Shown: positions 33,836-45,004 of the stretch, piece after piece
How the letters are laid out: each line of letters begins with the position of its first letter
Numbering within the stretch: the stretch's first letter is position 1
NCBI GenBank assembly: GCA_009823505.1
Contig: VZQC01011939.1
Span: 3,638,751 to 3,702,750 of the forward strand
Source: Rhizomys pruinosus
Taxonomy: Eukaryota; Chordata; Mammalia; Rodentia; Spalacidae
Direction: 5' to 3'
Length of the DNA: 64,000 bases
Made by a program: the position numbers and the translations under genes
The notes under the pieces: generated by a model
The model's database searches: none
What the model was told of the DNA's origin: nothing
The model's input: the letters and a program-made list of their open reading frames with translations, nothing else

Positions 33836-34075
33836 TTTATTTTTATTTATTTCTGTATGTGTATGACTGTACTGTCTGCATGCAAGTTTGTGCAACCGTG
33901 TCGTGCAATGCCGCGGAGGTCAGAAGAGGGTGTCGGACTCCCCTGGAACTGGAGTTCTCCTGGAATTGGAGTTTCAGATGGTTCTCAGCTGCCATGTGGG
34001 TGCTGGGGATCAAACCCAGGCCCTCTGTAAGAGTGGTCAACGCTCTTAAGCGCTAGGCCATCTCTCCAGCCCCCA
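33836..34075 (-). mobile_element. B2 SINE (minus strand), inserted at the B4 edge
   Basis: Complete antisense B2 ending 'gctaggccatctctccagcc'. The 18 bp repeat 'cccaagtttaatattttt' at 33818-33835 and 34076-34093 is its target-site duplication; the first three bases are the last bases of the B4 copy. The B2 body contains the same doubled 'ctggagttctcctggaattg' segment as the B2 at 21222, so both belong to one subfamily. Confidence 0.95.
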
Positions 34076-34093
34076 CCCAAGTTTAATATTTTT

Positions 34094-34562
34094 AATTGAC
34101 TTCTTGAGAATTCAGAATAGACACCAAAATATGTTTTTGGTCATTTTGATATGTTTTTCATAAAGTCAAATTGCAAAGTTCCCTGTGGAATGGCAGAGCA
34201 CTCAGCACAGGACAAGGAACGAAGTTGAGACTATGCAACACATGGCAGAACAGAATGGGGAGTGTGCAGAGAGACTTCTCTCCTCATAACTCTACAGTGC
34301 ATGCAGCCTACAGCCCAGCACAGCAGCCCTGCCATGCATTCATCTTCAGTGGAGAGTTTTAACAAAAGAATGATTATCAAAACTGTTCATAAAATCACAA
34401 TTGTAAAGTCAACAGAATGGAATACAACTTGCACCCTGAAACAATGATGCTGTGGAGATGCTTGTATACAGAGTGATATAAAAAGTAAAGTACAAAAAAA
34501 AATAAAGGACAACATGTACAGAATGACTCAGCTTGATTTAAAGTTACACATAGGGTTTCCAG

Positions 34563-34596
<34 letters not shown>

Positions 34597-35670
34597 GTCA
34601 TTCTAACATCCTAATTTTTCTACAGTGGGAATAAGCTAATTATGTAAGAAAGCCAAATTTTGAAAGAATCTATCTCTCTAGCAATTTGGCATCAATATAA
34701 ACAATGATCAAAAAATAAGCTGCAGATAACAGTCCACTCCAAAGTAGGGGAAAGTGAAGACACCATGCCTTGAACAAGTATGATTTTTGAACAATTAAAA
34801 ACTAACTTTGTAGTAAATAGAGAACATCGGGCCCAACAGATTGCTTCCTTTCTTACAGTCTCACTGAGATTTAAATTTGTCTTACTGATAATAATAGCAC
34901 TGCTCAGTTCCACCCACTCATGATTAGAAGAGAACACAGAAACCCAGAGCCCTGAGTGTCTACTGTGGTGTCCCCACAGGGCAGGTGGGACTGTGGGAGA
35001 ACCACAAAGCCCTCCCTGCCACGCTGGCCAGGCAGAGATGGAATCCACAGGCTTCCATCTCAAGACAGATCTAAAGCAGCACATGACTGGCTCTGAGAAG
35101 GAACTGTGGGACCAAACTAGGCTCTGAATGTGGCTGAATTCCTCAAACTTGGGGTCCTCCTGGTGTTACCAGGACAGAGAGACCTTCTTATTGGTGGATG
35201 AGGATGGGAAGAATGCTGAACAGGAGATTTCTGTGACACAGCCCATGTAGAACAGGTGCCTGAGGCACAACTGAAGGAATGGAAGGGAGCCACCTTAAGT
35301 TAGAAGGTGCTGTGTGTGCCTAAGTCACAGAGATGAGACATAAATCACTACGTAAAATATAGATGTATCTTTAGACAATGTTTTTGCTTAGTATGTCTCA
35401 TTTCTGAAACATTTCCATTGCAAACAATGCTCTCATCACCGTAAAGATATATTTAAAAGTCAAGTGTACGAATTCAACACATATATTTGGTTGACCAAAC
35501 ATTGACATAAAATTGAAGCATCTAAGCACCTAAAATAGTAACTGATGGAAGATAATGTTACCACAGCTGGCCTCATTGAATGCAGATATTGCTGTACCCC
35601 AAGGACTGCTGGTCCTCAGGTAACAGTACATGCCTAATGAAACCATAAATTCCCATTGGAGTGAACTTAC
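34094..35670. other. Unique sequence with an isolated T-run
   Basis: A T-run of about 27 bases at 34567-34593 has no SINE attached. Other than that no repeat or gene is recognised; a 130-residue minus frame (34692-35084) has no motif. Confidence 0.45.
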
Positions 35671-35745
35671 CACACTCTGTGCTTCCTCAGTGTCAACATA
35701 GGTGGGGCCAAGTCCAGCTGAGAGCCGCACACACCTGGACCTTCC
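35671..35745 (-). CDS. Candidate internal exon, unknown gene (minus strand)
   Basis: On the minus strand a pyrimidine-rich acceptor 'tcttctctcctgtgcag' (ending at 35746) is followed by 75 bases and then a near-perfect donor 'gtaagt' (35670-35665). The 75 bases are exactly 25 codons with no stop in the frame starting at 35745: GRSRCVRLSAGLG... ...TEEAQSV. A second frame (starting one base later) is also open across it. I do not recognise the peptide, and no neighbouring exons with matching phase were found, so this could equally be a non-coding RNA exon or a chance pairing of splice-like signals. Confidence 0.25.
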
Positions 35746-36395
35746 CTGCACAGGAGAGAAGACGACAGGGTTATAGAAAGTCTGGTCCTGACTCTAAGAA
35801 CAGATAGCTTTCCTGTGACTTGAGCTGTCTCTGTGAGTGGAGACTCTGTTTGTACAACCCCACAGCTCACTGGGGTCTTGAAATGCATTGGTTAGAGATG
35901 TGGTGCTTTTAAAATAAAGAAATGTCCTTTGGTAAAATAGAAGAACCAAGTCAAAGGTGGAGAACTTGAGTGAGGCCACCAGCAAATAGACAGGCCTGGC
36001 TCCAGAGCCCCAGTGCTGTCTGCCAGGCAGGCTTTGCACATGGGGGTGCACCTGCTGCAGAGGACAGGCTCAACTGAAGGCCTCAGAATCAGCATGCTTA
36101 GCTAAGGTTGTGGTAGGGCTCTCTTCCAAGGGAATAGCAGATGACTTAAAAAATAAAGCAAAGAAACCTAGAAGGAGGAAGGAAGTTTCTGTTCCAACTT
36201 GTGTTCTAGGTTCACATGGAACACTGGGTTACATGAATAAAGGACATTAATTCAACTTTTCCCAGTTACTAACCAGATTCATTCCAATTTTAGCTGCTCT
36301 GTGGGAGTAAAAGGAAACGTGAAATTCTTCTGCATTTCCAACTTTGTGCACACTCCTCACCTCAACAACCATGCCCCTTTCTATTTGTGCATGCA
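35746..36395. other. Unique sequence
   Basis: Nothing recognised. Overlapping minus frames at 35667-36095 share the same bases. Confidence 0.4.
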
Positions 36396-36866
36396 TGTGT
36401 GTGAAAAATAGATGCATGCACATGTGTATTTGTGTGAATGTGTGTATACATGCATATGTGTGCATGTGTGTTTTTGTGGGATGTGTATACACATATGGAT
36501 GGGTATTTACATGTGTGCTTGTGTGGATCTGTGTTTATGTACATGTGTGTTTTTGTTTGTGTCTATATATATGCACATGTGTATGCTTGTATGGAGGTGT
36601 GTTGTGAGTGTGGGTATAGCACATGTTGAGGATATATGTGTATGTATGTATACATGTATATGTGTACATGTGTGTACATGTGCATATGGATATATGTTTA
36701 TGTGTGTGCATGTATTTCTGGACGCATGCACGTACTTGTGGGTGTGTGAATGTGTGTGCTGCATGTGTGTGCTGTATGTGGGTGTATGTGCACACATGTG
36801 TGGATGTGTATGTCTATGTGTGTGCACATATGCATGATTGTGTGTATAGGTGACATGTGTGTGCAT
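36396..36866. repeat. Degenerate TG-rich tract
   Basis: About 470 bp of interrupted (TG)n with 'tgtgtgcatgtgt', 'tgtatacatg' and 'gtacatgtgtg' words. Open frames in it (Cys/Val/His-rich on both strands) are composition effects. Alternating purine-pyrimidine sequence of this kind can adopt Z-DNA in principle. Confidence 0.95.
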
Positions 36867-37424
36867 ATGAGGCCAGAAGTCTACCTCAGGTGTGCTTCCA
36901 CCTTATTTCTTGCAACAGGTTCTCTCACCAAACATAGAATTGGCCAAGTAGGCTAGATTGGCTGCCCATAGTAGCCCTGAGGTTCTACCTGTCTCCACCG
37001 CCCCAGTTCCAGAACTATCAGTAGGCAATATCATGCCTTCCTTTTTATATAGATTCTGAAAATCAAACTCAGCTCCTCATGCTTCCAAAGGAAGCACTCT
37101 AGTGACCAAGCAATCTCTCCAGCATCATGCCTCCATTGTTAAGCCTTGTAGTCCTGCCCCAAGTCACACTCCCTCCCAGTGTGCTGTCCCTGAGGACACC
37201 AGCTCTATGAATGTCTCCTCGCACTCTGTTTCCTTATACAATTGCTTGTTTCTTTTTTCCTTTATATTCAATAGCTATCAATTAACTGATCTTTTTGTTC
37301 TTGTACTGTCTATGACTTTTTAAGTAGAGTGGGGTTCGTGCAAACACACACACATACATGCACAGACATATACACATACAAAAGCATACTCAAACATATA
37401 CATACACATGCACACAGATTTCCT
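36867..37424. other. Unique sequence with CA-rich patch at 37340-37415
   Basis: 'caaacacacacacatacatg' and similar words lie just before the 55 bp array. Nothing else recognised. Confidence 0.5.
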
Positions 37425-38023
37425 TAATATTGGACTCACTATATTTTAGAGTAATGCTATATGTTACTGGCATGCACTTTAATATTGGACTCACTGTATT
37501 TTAGAATAATGCTATATGTTACTATCATGCACTTTATTATTTTATTTTTTTTGGTCTTTTTGAGACAGGGTCTCCCTGTAGTCCCAGCTGTCCTGGAACT
37601 CACTCTGTAGACCAGGCTGGCCTTGAACTCACAAAGATCCGCCTGCCTCTGCCTCCCAAGTGCTAGGATTAAAGGCATGTGCCACCACACCTGGCCCCTA
37701 TCATGCACTTTAATACTGGGCTCACTGTATTTTAGAATAGTGCTATATGTTACTAGCATGCACTTTAATATTGGACTCACTATATTTTAGAATAATGTTA
37801 TATGTTACTAGCATGCACTTTAATACTGGGCTCACTATATTTTAGAATAATGCTATATGTTACTGGCACGCACTTTAATATTGGGCTCACTATATTTTAG
37901 AATAATGCTATATGTGACTAACACTATATTTTAGAATAATGCTATATGTTACTTGCATGCACTTTAATATTGGGCTCACTATATTTTAGAATAATGCTAT
38001 ATGTTACTAGCATGCACTTTCTC
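37425..38023. repeat. 55 bp AT-rich minisatellite, split by a B1
   Basis: Units begin 'taatattggactcactat' or 'taatactgggctcact' and continue 'attttagaataatgctatat', 'gttactagcatgcacttt'. Starts at 37425, 37480, (37535 interrupted), 37711, 37766, 37821, 37876 and 37965. The last step is 89 bp (55 + 34), so one unit has lost 21 bp. Units fall into 'ttggac', 'ctgggc' and 'ttgggc' variants that alternate. Confidence 0.96.
37537..37697 (-). mobile_element. B1 SINE inserted into the 55 bp array (minus strand)
   Basis: The antisense B1 starts with a T-rich tail and 'ggtctttttgagacagggtc', and ends 'atgtgccaccacacctggcc'. The 15 bp 'ctatcatgcacttta' at 37522-37536 and 37698-37712 is an exact target-site duplication made of satellite sequence. 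'actatcatgc' differs from the usual array 'actagcatgc', confirming that both flanks derive from one unit. Confidence 0.97.
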
Positions 38024-38111
38024 CCTCCCAAAAATGTTTCTCTTCTCCCTCCCTGGAAAGGATATATTGCCATATTGGTGCTGATATAGGCACTAAATGT
38101 AATGAAATATG
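38024..38111. other. Short unique spacer
   Basis: Nothing recognised; contains the left 'tgaaatatg' repeat of the B2 that follows (38103-38111). Confidence 0.4.
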
Positions 38112-38324
38112 CTTTTGTTTTATATGTATGAATGTATTGCTTGCATGTATGAAAGTGCACCCATGTCATGCAATGTCCATGGAGGTCAGAAGAGGACCTT
38201 GGATCCTCTGGCACTAGAGCTACAGATGGTTGTTAGCTGCCATGTGAGTGCTGGGAATTGGACCTGGTTCCACTTCAAAAACAACCAGGTTTTTAACTGC
38301 TGAGCCATCTTTCCAGTCCCTGAA
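38112..38324 (-). mobile_element. B2 SINE (minus strand)
   Basis: 'gtattgcttgcatgtatgaa', 'catggaggtcagaagaggac', 'gccatgtgagtgctgggaat' and 'gctgagccatctttccagtc'. 'tgaaatatg' repeats on both sides (38103, 38320). The 'ggacctggttccacttcaaa' stretch replaces the usual loop of the head. Confidence 0.9.
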
Positions 38325-38354
38325 ATATGTTTTTCTGGCAGGAAAAACTCACAA

Positions 38355-38732
38355 CGTGTTATTTTGCTTCATTTTTGTTGCTGTGAGAAACACTCTGACA
38401 AAAAGGCAATTTTTAGAAGTTTATTTGGTGCACAGGTCAAAGTCCATCATTTCAGTGAAGTCAAAGCAGGAACTCAAAGCTCGTCATCTCACATGCCCAG
38501 CTGAGAGCAGACACAGCACAAACACATCCTAGCTTGCTTGCTCTCAGCTGGTTTTCTCCTCTCTTACAGGTCCAGGCATCCCTCCCTAGGGAATATTGGC
38601 TCCCACAATGGGTTGCATCCTCCTACACTGATTAGATGCCCCAATACAACCTGATCTACATAATTCCTCATTAAAATTTTCTTTCCAGGTGCTCCTAGGT
38701 TGTGTCAAATTAACAATTAAAACTAACCAGCG
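38355..38732 (+). mobile_element. Rodent medium-reiteration repeat, diverged copy
   Basis: Same plan as 9380-9784: 'ttgttgctgtgagaaacac', 'agaagtttatttggtgcaca', 'ggtgctcctaggttgtgtca', ending 'aacaattaaaactaaccagc'. More diverged, possibly a different subfamily. Confidence 0.6.
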
Positions 38733-40363
38733 TACATGTAAACAATAAAGTAAAATTTGAATTGAAAAGAATCTTCATACAAAGGGCACCACAGAAAACG
38801 AGAGCTACCTTCACTACTCCAGAAAGCCATATGTGAGACACATGAGCCAAGGTCTCCCACACAGCTCACCATTCTCCTGCCGCTGAAGTCTGAGTCACTC
38901 CCCACAAAACAACTGGAACATACTTTTCTCTGGTCCAAGGCCAGCTCTTTCTACCTGGGAGTTTCTACTGGGTTTATTTATGGTTTCTTAAGCTCATCAG
39001 GATTTTGATCTTGGGGTCTTCACTCCCCCCCCCCAAAAAACCACACATCAGCCTTCAAGAACATGCTGAGACTTACACAGAGAACTTGTTTTCATAAGCA
39101 GAAGCAATGTATCTTCTAGGCCCATATCATAATTAGTAAAGTATGGCAAATCTAGCCAGCTAAGCTCATCTGGGTCTCCCAGACACAGTGGATCACACAG
39201 GTCATGTTAGAGTTCACACACCCTCCTGCATAACCAACATCAACTTCTTCAGCACTATATTTCTTTATCTGATGAGTCATAGGATGTTTCCTCAGAACCC
39301 GAACCAGTCAATGACCAGAAATAAAGACTGACTATACGTACATCTGGACAAATCTGGATAAGTCTGATGTTCTTGATTCTTCATATCAAGGAAGTGGTGC
39401 TGTCACACCAAAATTGCCCATGAAGAAAGTGAGGTTCTGAGATGCTAATGAACTGACTACCATTTTTTAACTTGTAAGTGTAAAAACTGTATTTGAATCT
39501 GATAGTGTAACATCTGAGCATGCCCTCTTTGCCCCAAAATAACAATAAACAAAAACAAAATAACATTGCACACCTACAGAAATCTTGGGAAGACCTGAAG
39601 AAAGTATACTTTAGTGTCTGGGTCTCTAGCTATGTTTGATGCTGTGGCCATTGGAGAAAAACATGTCCGAGACCTCCTTCCTCACCCCACATTAATCATC
39701 TGAGGACCCTGCAATATTTTAGTAGGCTGATTCCTTACAGTAGTAAAAGTAACTTCACCGTTTTTTGCCACATTCACTATTTATTGGAGCATGTAGCATC
39801 ATACCTGGAGTTCTACAGCCAGCATTCTATGCCACCACACCTTGCTGCTCTGAAGGCTCATTTAAAAGGTTCATGTTACATATAGTGAGTTACATTTAGA
39901 TTTTCATAAAGATGCACATAGATGCTCAGATTGAAGTCACTACTGCCATCACTAATGAAATCCTCTCTAGCTTGACTCAGCTCCTCTTGAAGTTGATACC
40001 TTCTTTATTCAAAATTAGCTATGAATGAGTTATTTTCCCCAAGATAATACAGTTTTACATGCTTTCTACTCTTTGACTTAAGCCAAAGATTTGTTCACTA
40101 ATTTGTTTTTCCATAGTCTTCTGTGGCCCAAGGTTCTTGGTCCCCAAGTAGGGTACAAAGGGACTGTGGTTCCCTGAAATGTGTCCTGACAAGTAGCCTG
40201 CCAGGTCACCCTGTCTCAGGTTGGCACAGGGGGCCCTACCTATGTCTCTGAGCTGAAAAGCTTGCCTCTTTGCATACTTTATTTTTTCATGTTTTCCTTT
40301 TTACACTATTTTCTCCACATTTCGAATATAGTGGTTTGATAGTTGCTCATTCACCTTTTTTGT
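38733..40363. other. Unique non-coding sequence
   Basis: No recognised features. A C-run at 39024-39034 next to an A-run is low complexity. Confidence 0.5.
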
Positions 40364-40515
40364 CTTTTTTTTTTTTGACACAGGGTCTCTCTGTAGCCCC
40401 AGCTATCCTCAAACTCACTATGTAGACCAGGCTGGCCTTGAACTCACAGAGCTCTGCCTCCCTCTGCCTCCCAAGTGCTAGGATTAAAATTGTATGCCAA
40501 TACATCTGGTTCCAA
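40364..40515 (-). mobile_element. B1 SINE (minus strand)
   Basis: T-run, then 'gacacagggtctctctgtag', 'gtagaccaggctggccttga', 'cctcccaagtgctaggatta', 'tgccaatacatctggttcc'. Confidence 0.93.
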
Positions 40516-41912
40516 CTTTTTTAATTTATTGATTTACTTATAAATTTATTTTAAATGTCTGACTTCTTTCAGGCTAGTTTTATAGCTATGAAGGAATTTC
40601 ATACACATGTATGGGAAATTTGGACTTTGAGAAATAAATATAGAATATAAAATATCTTGCAATACATGAACACTGAAAAGCCACCAATGACAATAGATAA
40701 GGCCCTGCCAAGTGTCTCGTCCTGCTGGCTCCAGCAGCCATGCTGGGCAAGCTGAGGCAATAGACTTCCTGCACTATCGATAAGGTTCATTGATGCCAGT
40801 GGGGGAATAAAAGCAGACAAATGGAACGGACCCCAAATCTTCTCTAGATGGAGGGGGAGTGGGAATAATATTTGTAGCTTTTAATCCCAGAAAGGCTGTG
40901 TGACTTTCTTGATATCATCTAAGGACATGAAAATGAGACTGCTTGAGGCATGTATCCAATTAGGAGTTACAGAGCCAGCAGGCCCCAGCTGCAGCCCTCT
41001 TCATCTACACTAGGCCCTAAGCAGAGGACCACTCCAACTCTGCTCCAAGGAGGCAGATCCTGGAGGTTGGGGGAAGTGTGTGCAGGAGTGTGTGTAGCTG
41101 GTGAAGACCTTCCCAAGTCAGAGTCAGGATCTTGCAGAGTCCTATTCAGGATTTATGTTCTGATCCCCTGAAACAAGCCTTGGTTCACCATCCCCACATT
41201 GCCCTTGGGAGTCACAAGGCCAGCCACCCATCACAGCTGACAGTACGTGACCCCAGTACTGGGGAGAAAACCAGAATTTCTGATCAAGTCTGCAACCTTG
41301 GACAGATTATAAATGAACCACATCTCTACCTAAGTGCCTGAGGTCACAATGAATGAGAAATGGAACAAATGTCCATATGCCCGGAGATCACATGGTCAGA
41401 GAGGACCTGAGAAGGTCCAAAACCTTGGTGAACTTCAAATGGAGTGTGACATTCATCAACTTTTATTATGAAATATTTCCTTATCTATTACAGTATACAA
41501 CCTCTCTCCTGCCCCCAAACAAGAGAGCTGCTGTGTGTTCGAGGAGACACAGCATAAGTGAGAATCAGTTCTGCTTATTCAGTTTGTGTAATTTGAGGAT
41601 ATAACTTTAAGGAAATACAACATATGTGGTAAAGGGATGAAAGAAGAAAAGGATCATTGAAGCTCAATTTCTCAAATTATGTACGCCAGCCAAGTCAAGG
41701 GCCCGCCAGCTAAAATGACAAAGTTCTGCAGCTGCTGTCCACACACCTCGCCCACACAAAGAGCTCCTTCTCCAAAAGAGGAGAGAATTCTGCATAGACA
41801 GTGATCAGACTTGGTGCAAAGGAATCACCTGGGGAGCCCTAAAACCACCCGATACCCACCCAGATTTGGCTGGGCAGGGTAGAGGCCAGGTACTTTATGA
41901 AAGCTCCCCACA
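40516..41912. other. Unique non-coding sequence
   Basis: No recognised features; short open frames only. Confidence 0.5.
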
Positions 41913-42277
41913 GGAGCTGAGCAAATGGCTCAGCTGGTAGTGTGTTTACCACACAAGCGGGAGGACCCGGGTTTGGATCCACAAGACTCACACTGAAAGG
42001 TGGACAGGCAGTGCACACCTGTAAGAGCAGCCCTGGGGAGGCAGAGGCAGAGGCTCTCTGGGGCTGGCTTGCCAGCAGTGTAGCCTAATCAGTGAGTTCC
42101 GGGTTCAGGGAGAAACCTGGCCTCAAGAAATCAGCTGGTGAGATTGAGGACACCCAGTGCCGATCTCTGGTCTCCATGTGCACAAGTGCACATAGTTCAG
42201 GCACACGTGTAACAAACGTGCCTGTACACATGTACACAGACACAGACACACAGACACACACACACACACACACACAC
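41913..42277 (+). mobile_element. B4 SINE with CA tail
   Basis: ID-like head 'gagcaaatggctcagctggt' and 'gaggacccgggtttggatcc', then a B1-related part 'ggcagtgcacacctgtaaga', 'agcctaatcagtgagttccg', 'caagaaatcagctggtgaga', and a terminal (CA)n at about 42240-42277. This is the complete B4 plan and matches, in sense, the minus-strand copy at 60851. Confidence 0.9.
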
Positions 42278-42574
42278 GATCCTAGTGTGCAGCCTGGGCT
42301 GAGAGCCACTGGCTCAGAAGTGCTTGAATATACTATGTTTGAACCCCTGTTCTGCAGCTTCCACTGTGAAGGCTTTACAACAAGCAGTTTTCCATTATAA
42401 GAAAGGAAAGAGACAAATGTAGCCCCACTCTGTACTCTACACCTGCACCCTGCGACATCACTTAACGTCTTCAGGACAACTCTCAACAACTCTACAATTG
42501 TCTTTAGTCTCCTGAATATTTTCAGTTACAAAACAAAGAGCTATCGACGATCAGGAAAAAAAAAACATAATCTT
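42278..42574. other. Unique sequence
   Basis: Nothing recognised. Confidence 0.4.
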
Positions 42575-42728
42575 TTTATTGTTGTTGTTATTGAGAATGA
42601 ACCTTACATTGTAGCCCAGGGTGACCTGAAATTCTCTATGCAGCCCAGACTGGCCTTGACTCATGGTAATTTTTCTCTCACCTTCCCAAGTATTGGCATT
42701 ATAGGCTTCTCCCACCACACCTGACTTT
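42575..42728 (-). mobile_element. Old B1-like SINE (minus strand)
   Basis: 'ttacattgtagcccagggtg', 'gcagcccagactggccttga', 'cttcccaagtattggcatta' and 'tcccaccacacctgac' give the B1 order with high divergence. Confidence 0.8.
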
Positions 42729-43795
42729 TCTTGGGTTTTATATACAGAGCTATGGTACAGCTTTTCTGTCTCCTGACTATGACACCGTACTCTTCAATTT
42801 GAGCTTAAATCCCATTATTTTATAAAATGATATGCCCTGGGCTCACAACAGTGAGATGCTATTCCAATGATTTTACATTGTGGGCTGACACTGTAAATCC
42901 TCAGGCCCACCATTCTAGAGGACTTGATCCAGTGCCATCCTGTCCCTGCAAAGAGCTGGAGCAGGTGATACTGGTCCCCAAGAGGCAAGAGTGCAGCCCA
43001 GAGAAAGGTGGCAGGCTTTCTCCTAAAGAAGCTCATCAGAGACACCAGAAGGCAGGTCTGCACGGCTGAATAAATCTGCAGTCTGCAATAGCAGCAGGTT
43101 CACAGCATAACTGGGTGGCGGCTGTCCAGCTATGGTCCCTACCCTGCCTGCCTCATGATCCTGTGTGTCAGCTCCGGTGTAGCGGAGAAGCCTGCATCCC
43201 AGGTGTGCATACATCATCTGAAGCCATTCTCACTGCCACTGTAAGTAGTCTTCTAGATTTTTCTGGAACACCTCCTGAAATGTGTGAAGCTGTGATTCCA
43301 AGAATGCAGAGCTAATACCCAGCCAAGCTCAGCCCCTGCACGTGGGTGACCTGTGTGGGGAAGCTGGAACCCCCATTCTTGCTGAGCTGAATGAGCTGGG
43401 CCCGCTGCCTTGCTCTCTGCCTCCCCCTGTTGGTGAGGAGTGGGAAGGACCTGAATTGAAAGAGCAAGGGGATGACTTGTGTTTGGGCAAGTAAAGGCTC
43501 TGCTGACCTCAGGCAGGAAATTCCTGCAGAGGGGCCAGGAGCAGGGTTGGGTGCAGGGAAGGGTCTGCAGCCAGAGACGCTGGCTTATAAAGCACTGTGA
43601 GCAAGCCCTAGAAGAGTAGACTTACATTTGTAATTAAAAGTACAGTGTCCCTGCCTTCCAATATTATAAAATGTGCTTTCAGACTGGTGTGGAAGCTCGC
43701 ACTCGTATCTAAGCACTGGAAGGTTGATGAGTATGTAAGGGAGAGAGAAAGGACCCAGACACATCATTGTCATTGAATCCTGTTCTTTACAAGAG

Positions 43796-43796
<1 letters not shown>
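42729..43796. other. Mostly unique sequence; B1-like scrap at 43683-43735
   Basis: A short 'ctggtgtggaagctcgcact' / 'atctaagcactggaaggttg' piece resembles the start of a B1. A TATA-like 'cttataaagc' lies at 43582, not backed by other promoter signs. Confidence 0.45.

Positions 43797-43844
<48 letters not shown>
43797..43844. repeat. (CT)24 microsatellite
   Basis: An uninterrupted CT dinucleotide run of about 48 bases. Confidence 0.99.
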
Positions 43845-43847
<3 letters not shown>

Positions 43848-44754
43848 AAATTCAGTTTCATTTGCAAAGCTGGCTTACAACAAAAGCCTGAGGTCACCTA
43901 AGGCAGGACCAAGAGGATCTAGATTCAGAGCCCAGAAGTCACCCAGAGATAGGAGGTGCAGAGAATCAGAGCTCCACTCTCTGGTGCTGCCGCTGGGTCA
44001 TGGGCAAGATTCGATACCACAAACCTCATTCCTTGCTAGCCAGGGCAGTTGCATCATCTCATAGCCCAAAGGGCTAAGTAGAATAAAGACAAGGAGTCAA
44101 AACAGGTAGCCTCAGTATTCCTGAGACCACTCATCAAGGGATCTCAGGAAGGAGGGAAGGCAAAGACTTCAGAGCACTCGCCCTGGAGCCCAGCTCTCAG
44201 AGAAATGAGTTTTCACTTTGAGGTGCCATTGGGATTTTAAGAGAGGGTGTACAAGGTCATCAGAGTCAGGCTGAAGAGAGCAGGGTGTGAGCACTGCTAC
44301 CCTACAAGTGGCTCTGGCTCCTTAGACAAAGATCAGAGGTGAGGGACTGCAGGAGCAAAGCACACCCACAGGAAAGGAAGAGCTTACGGAAGAGTGCTTT
44401 CCTTGCATGTGGCACAGTCAGCCTCAGCCCTGAGTCTGACCTGGCCTTCCTGGAACCTGGTGAGTAACCCCTTCCCTCTGTCTGTGGCATGGGTGTGTTA
44501 CCATGGGTGTGTGACTGGCCAAAGAGCCTCCTCCTCATTCACCTGGGGTCAGACAATTCTTTTGTCTTTTAATGAACAAACCTAAAGGAAAAACATAGGA
44601 CAAGGTTCTTTGAGGGAACTCAAACATATTAAGCTTTGGGTCCAAGAACCCCAGCGTGCTGAGGTCACTTCTGCACAGAGCTGTCAGCCATGGGGGCTGA
44701 AGATGTTGATCACCTCTCCTGGAAATCACATGGTCTGCTTGAAAAAGCAGTGAG
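43845..44754. other. Unique non-coding sequence
   Basis: No recognised features. Confidence 0.5.
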
Positions 44755-44992
44755 AGAAGCTGGAGAGACACAGTTCAGTGGTTAGGAGCACTGGCTACTT
44801 TTGCAGAGGACCTGGGTTCAATTCCTAGCACCCACATGTTGGTTAACAATAATGCGTCACTCCATTTCACGGGGATCTGACACCCTCTCCTGGCCTCCGA
44901 GGGCACTGCATGCATGTGGTACACTTATCTACATGAGGCAAAACACTCATACACACAAAATAAAAACAAATAAATTGTAAAAATTTTTAAAA
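44755..44992 (+). mobile_element. B2 SINE
   Basis: Head 'gaagctggagagacacagtt', 'cactggctacttttgcagag', 'gacaccctctcctggcctcc' and an A-rich tail. 'aaaagcagtgag' (44743-44754) and 'gaaagcagtgag' (44993-45004) form the target-site duplication. Confidence 0.95.
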
Positions 44993-45004
44993 GAAAGCAG
45001 TGAG

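Noticed and set aside
36344..36866. Cys/Val/His-rich frames in the TG tract
   Set aside because: Product of TG/CA composition; open on both strands.
43575..43600. TATA-like 'cttataaagc' as a promoter
   Set aside because: No initiator, CpG island or downstream frame to support it.
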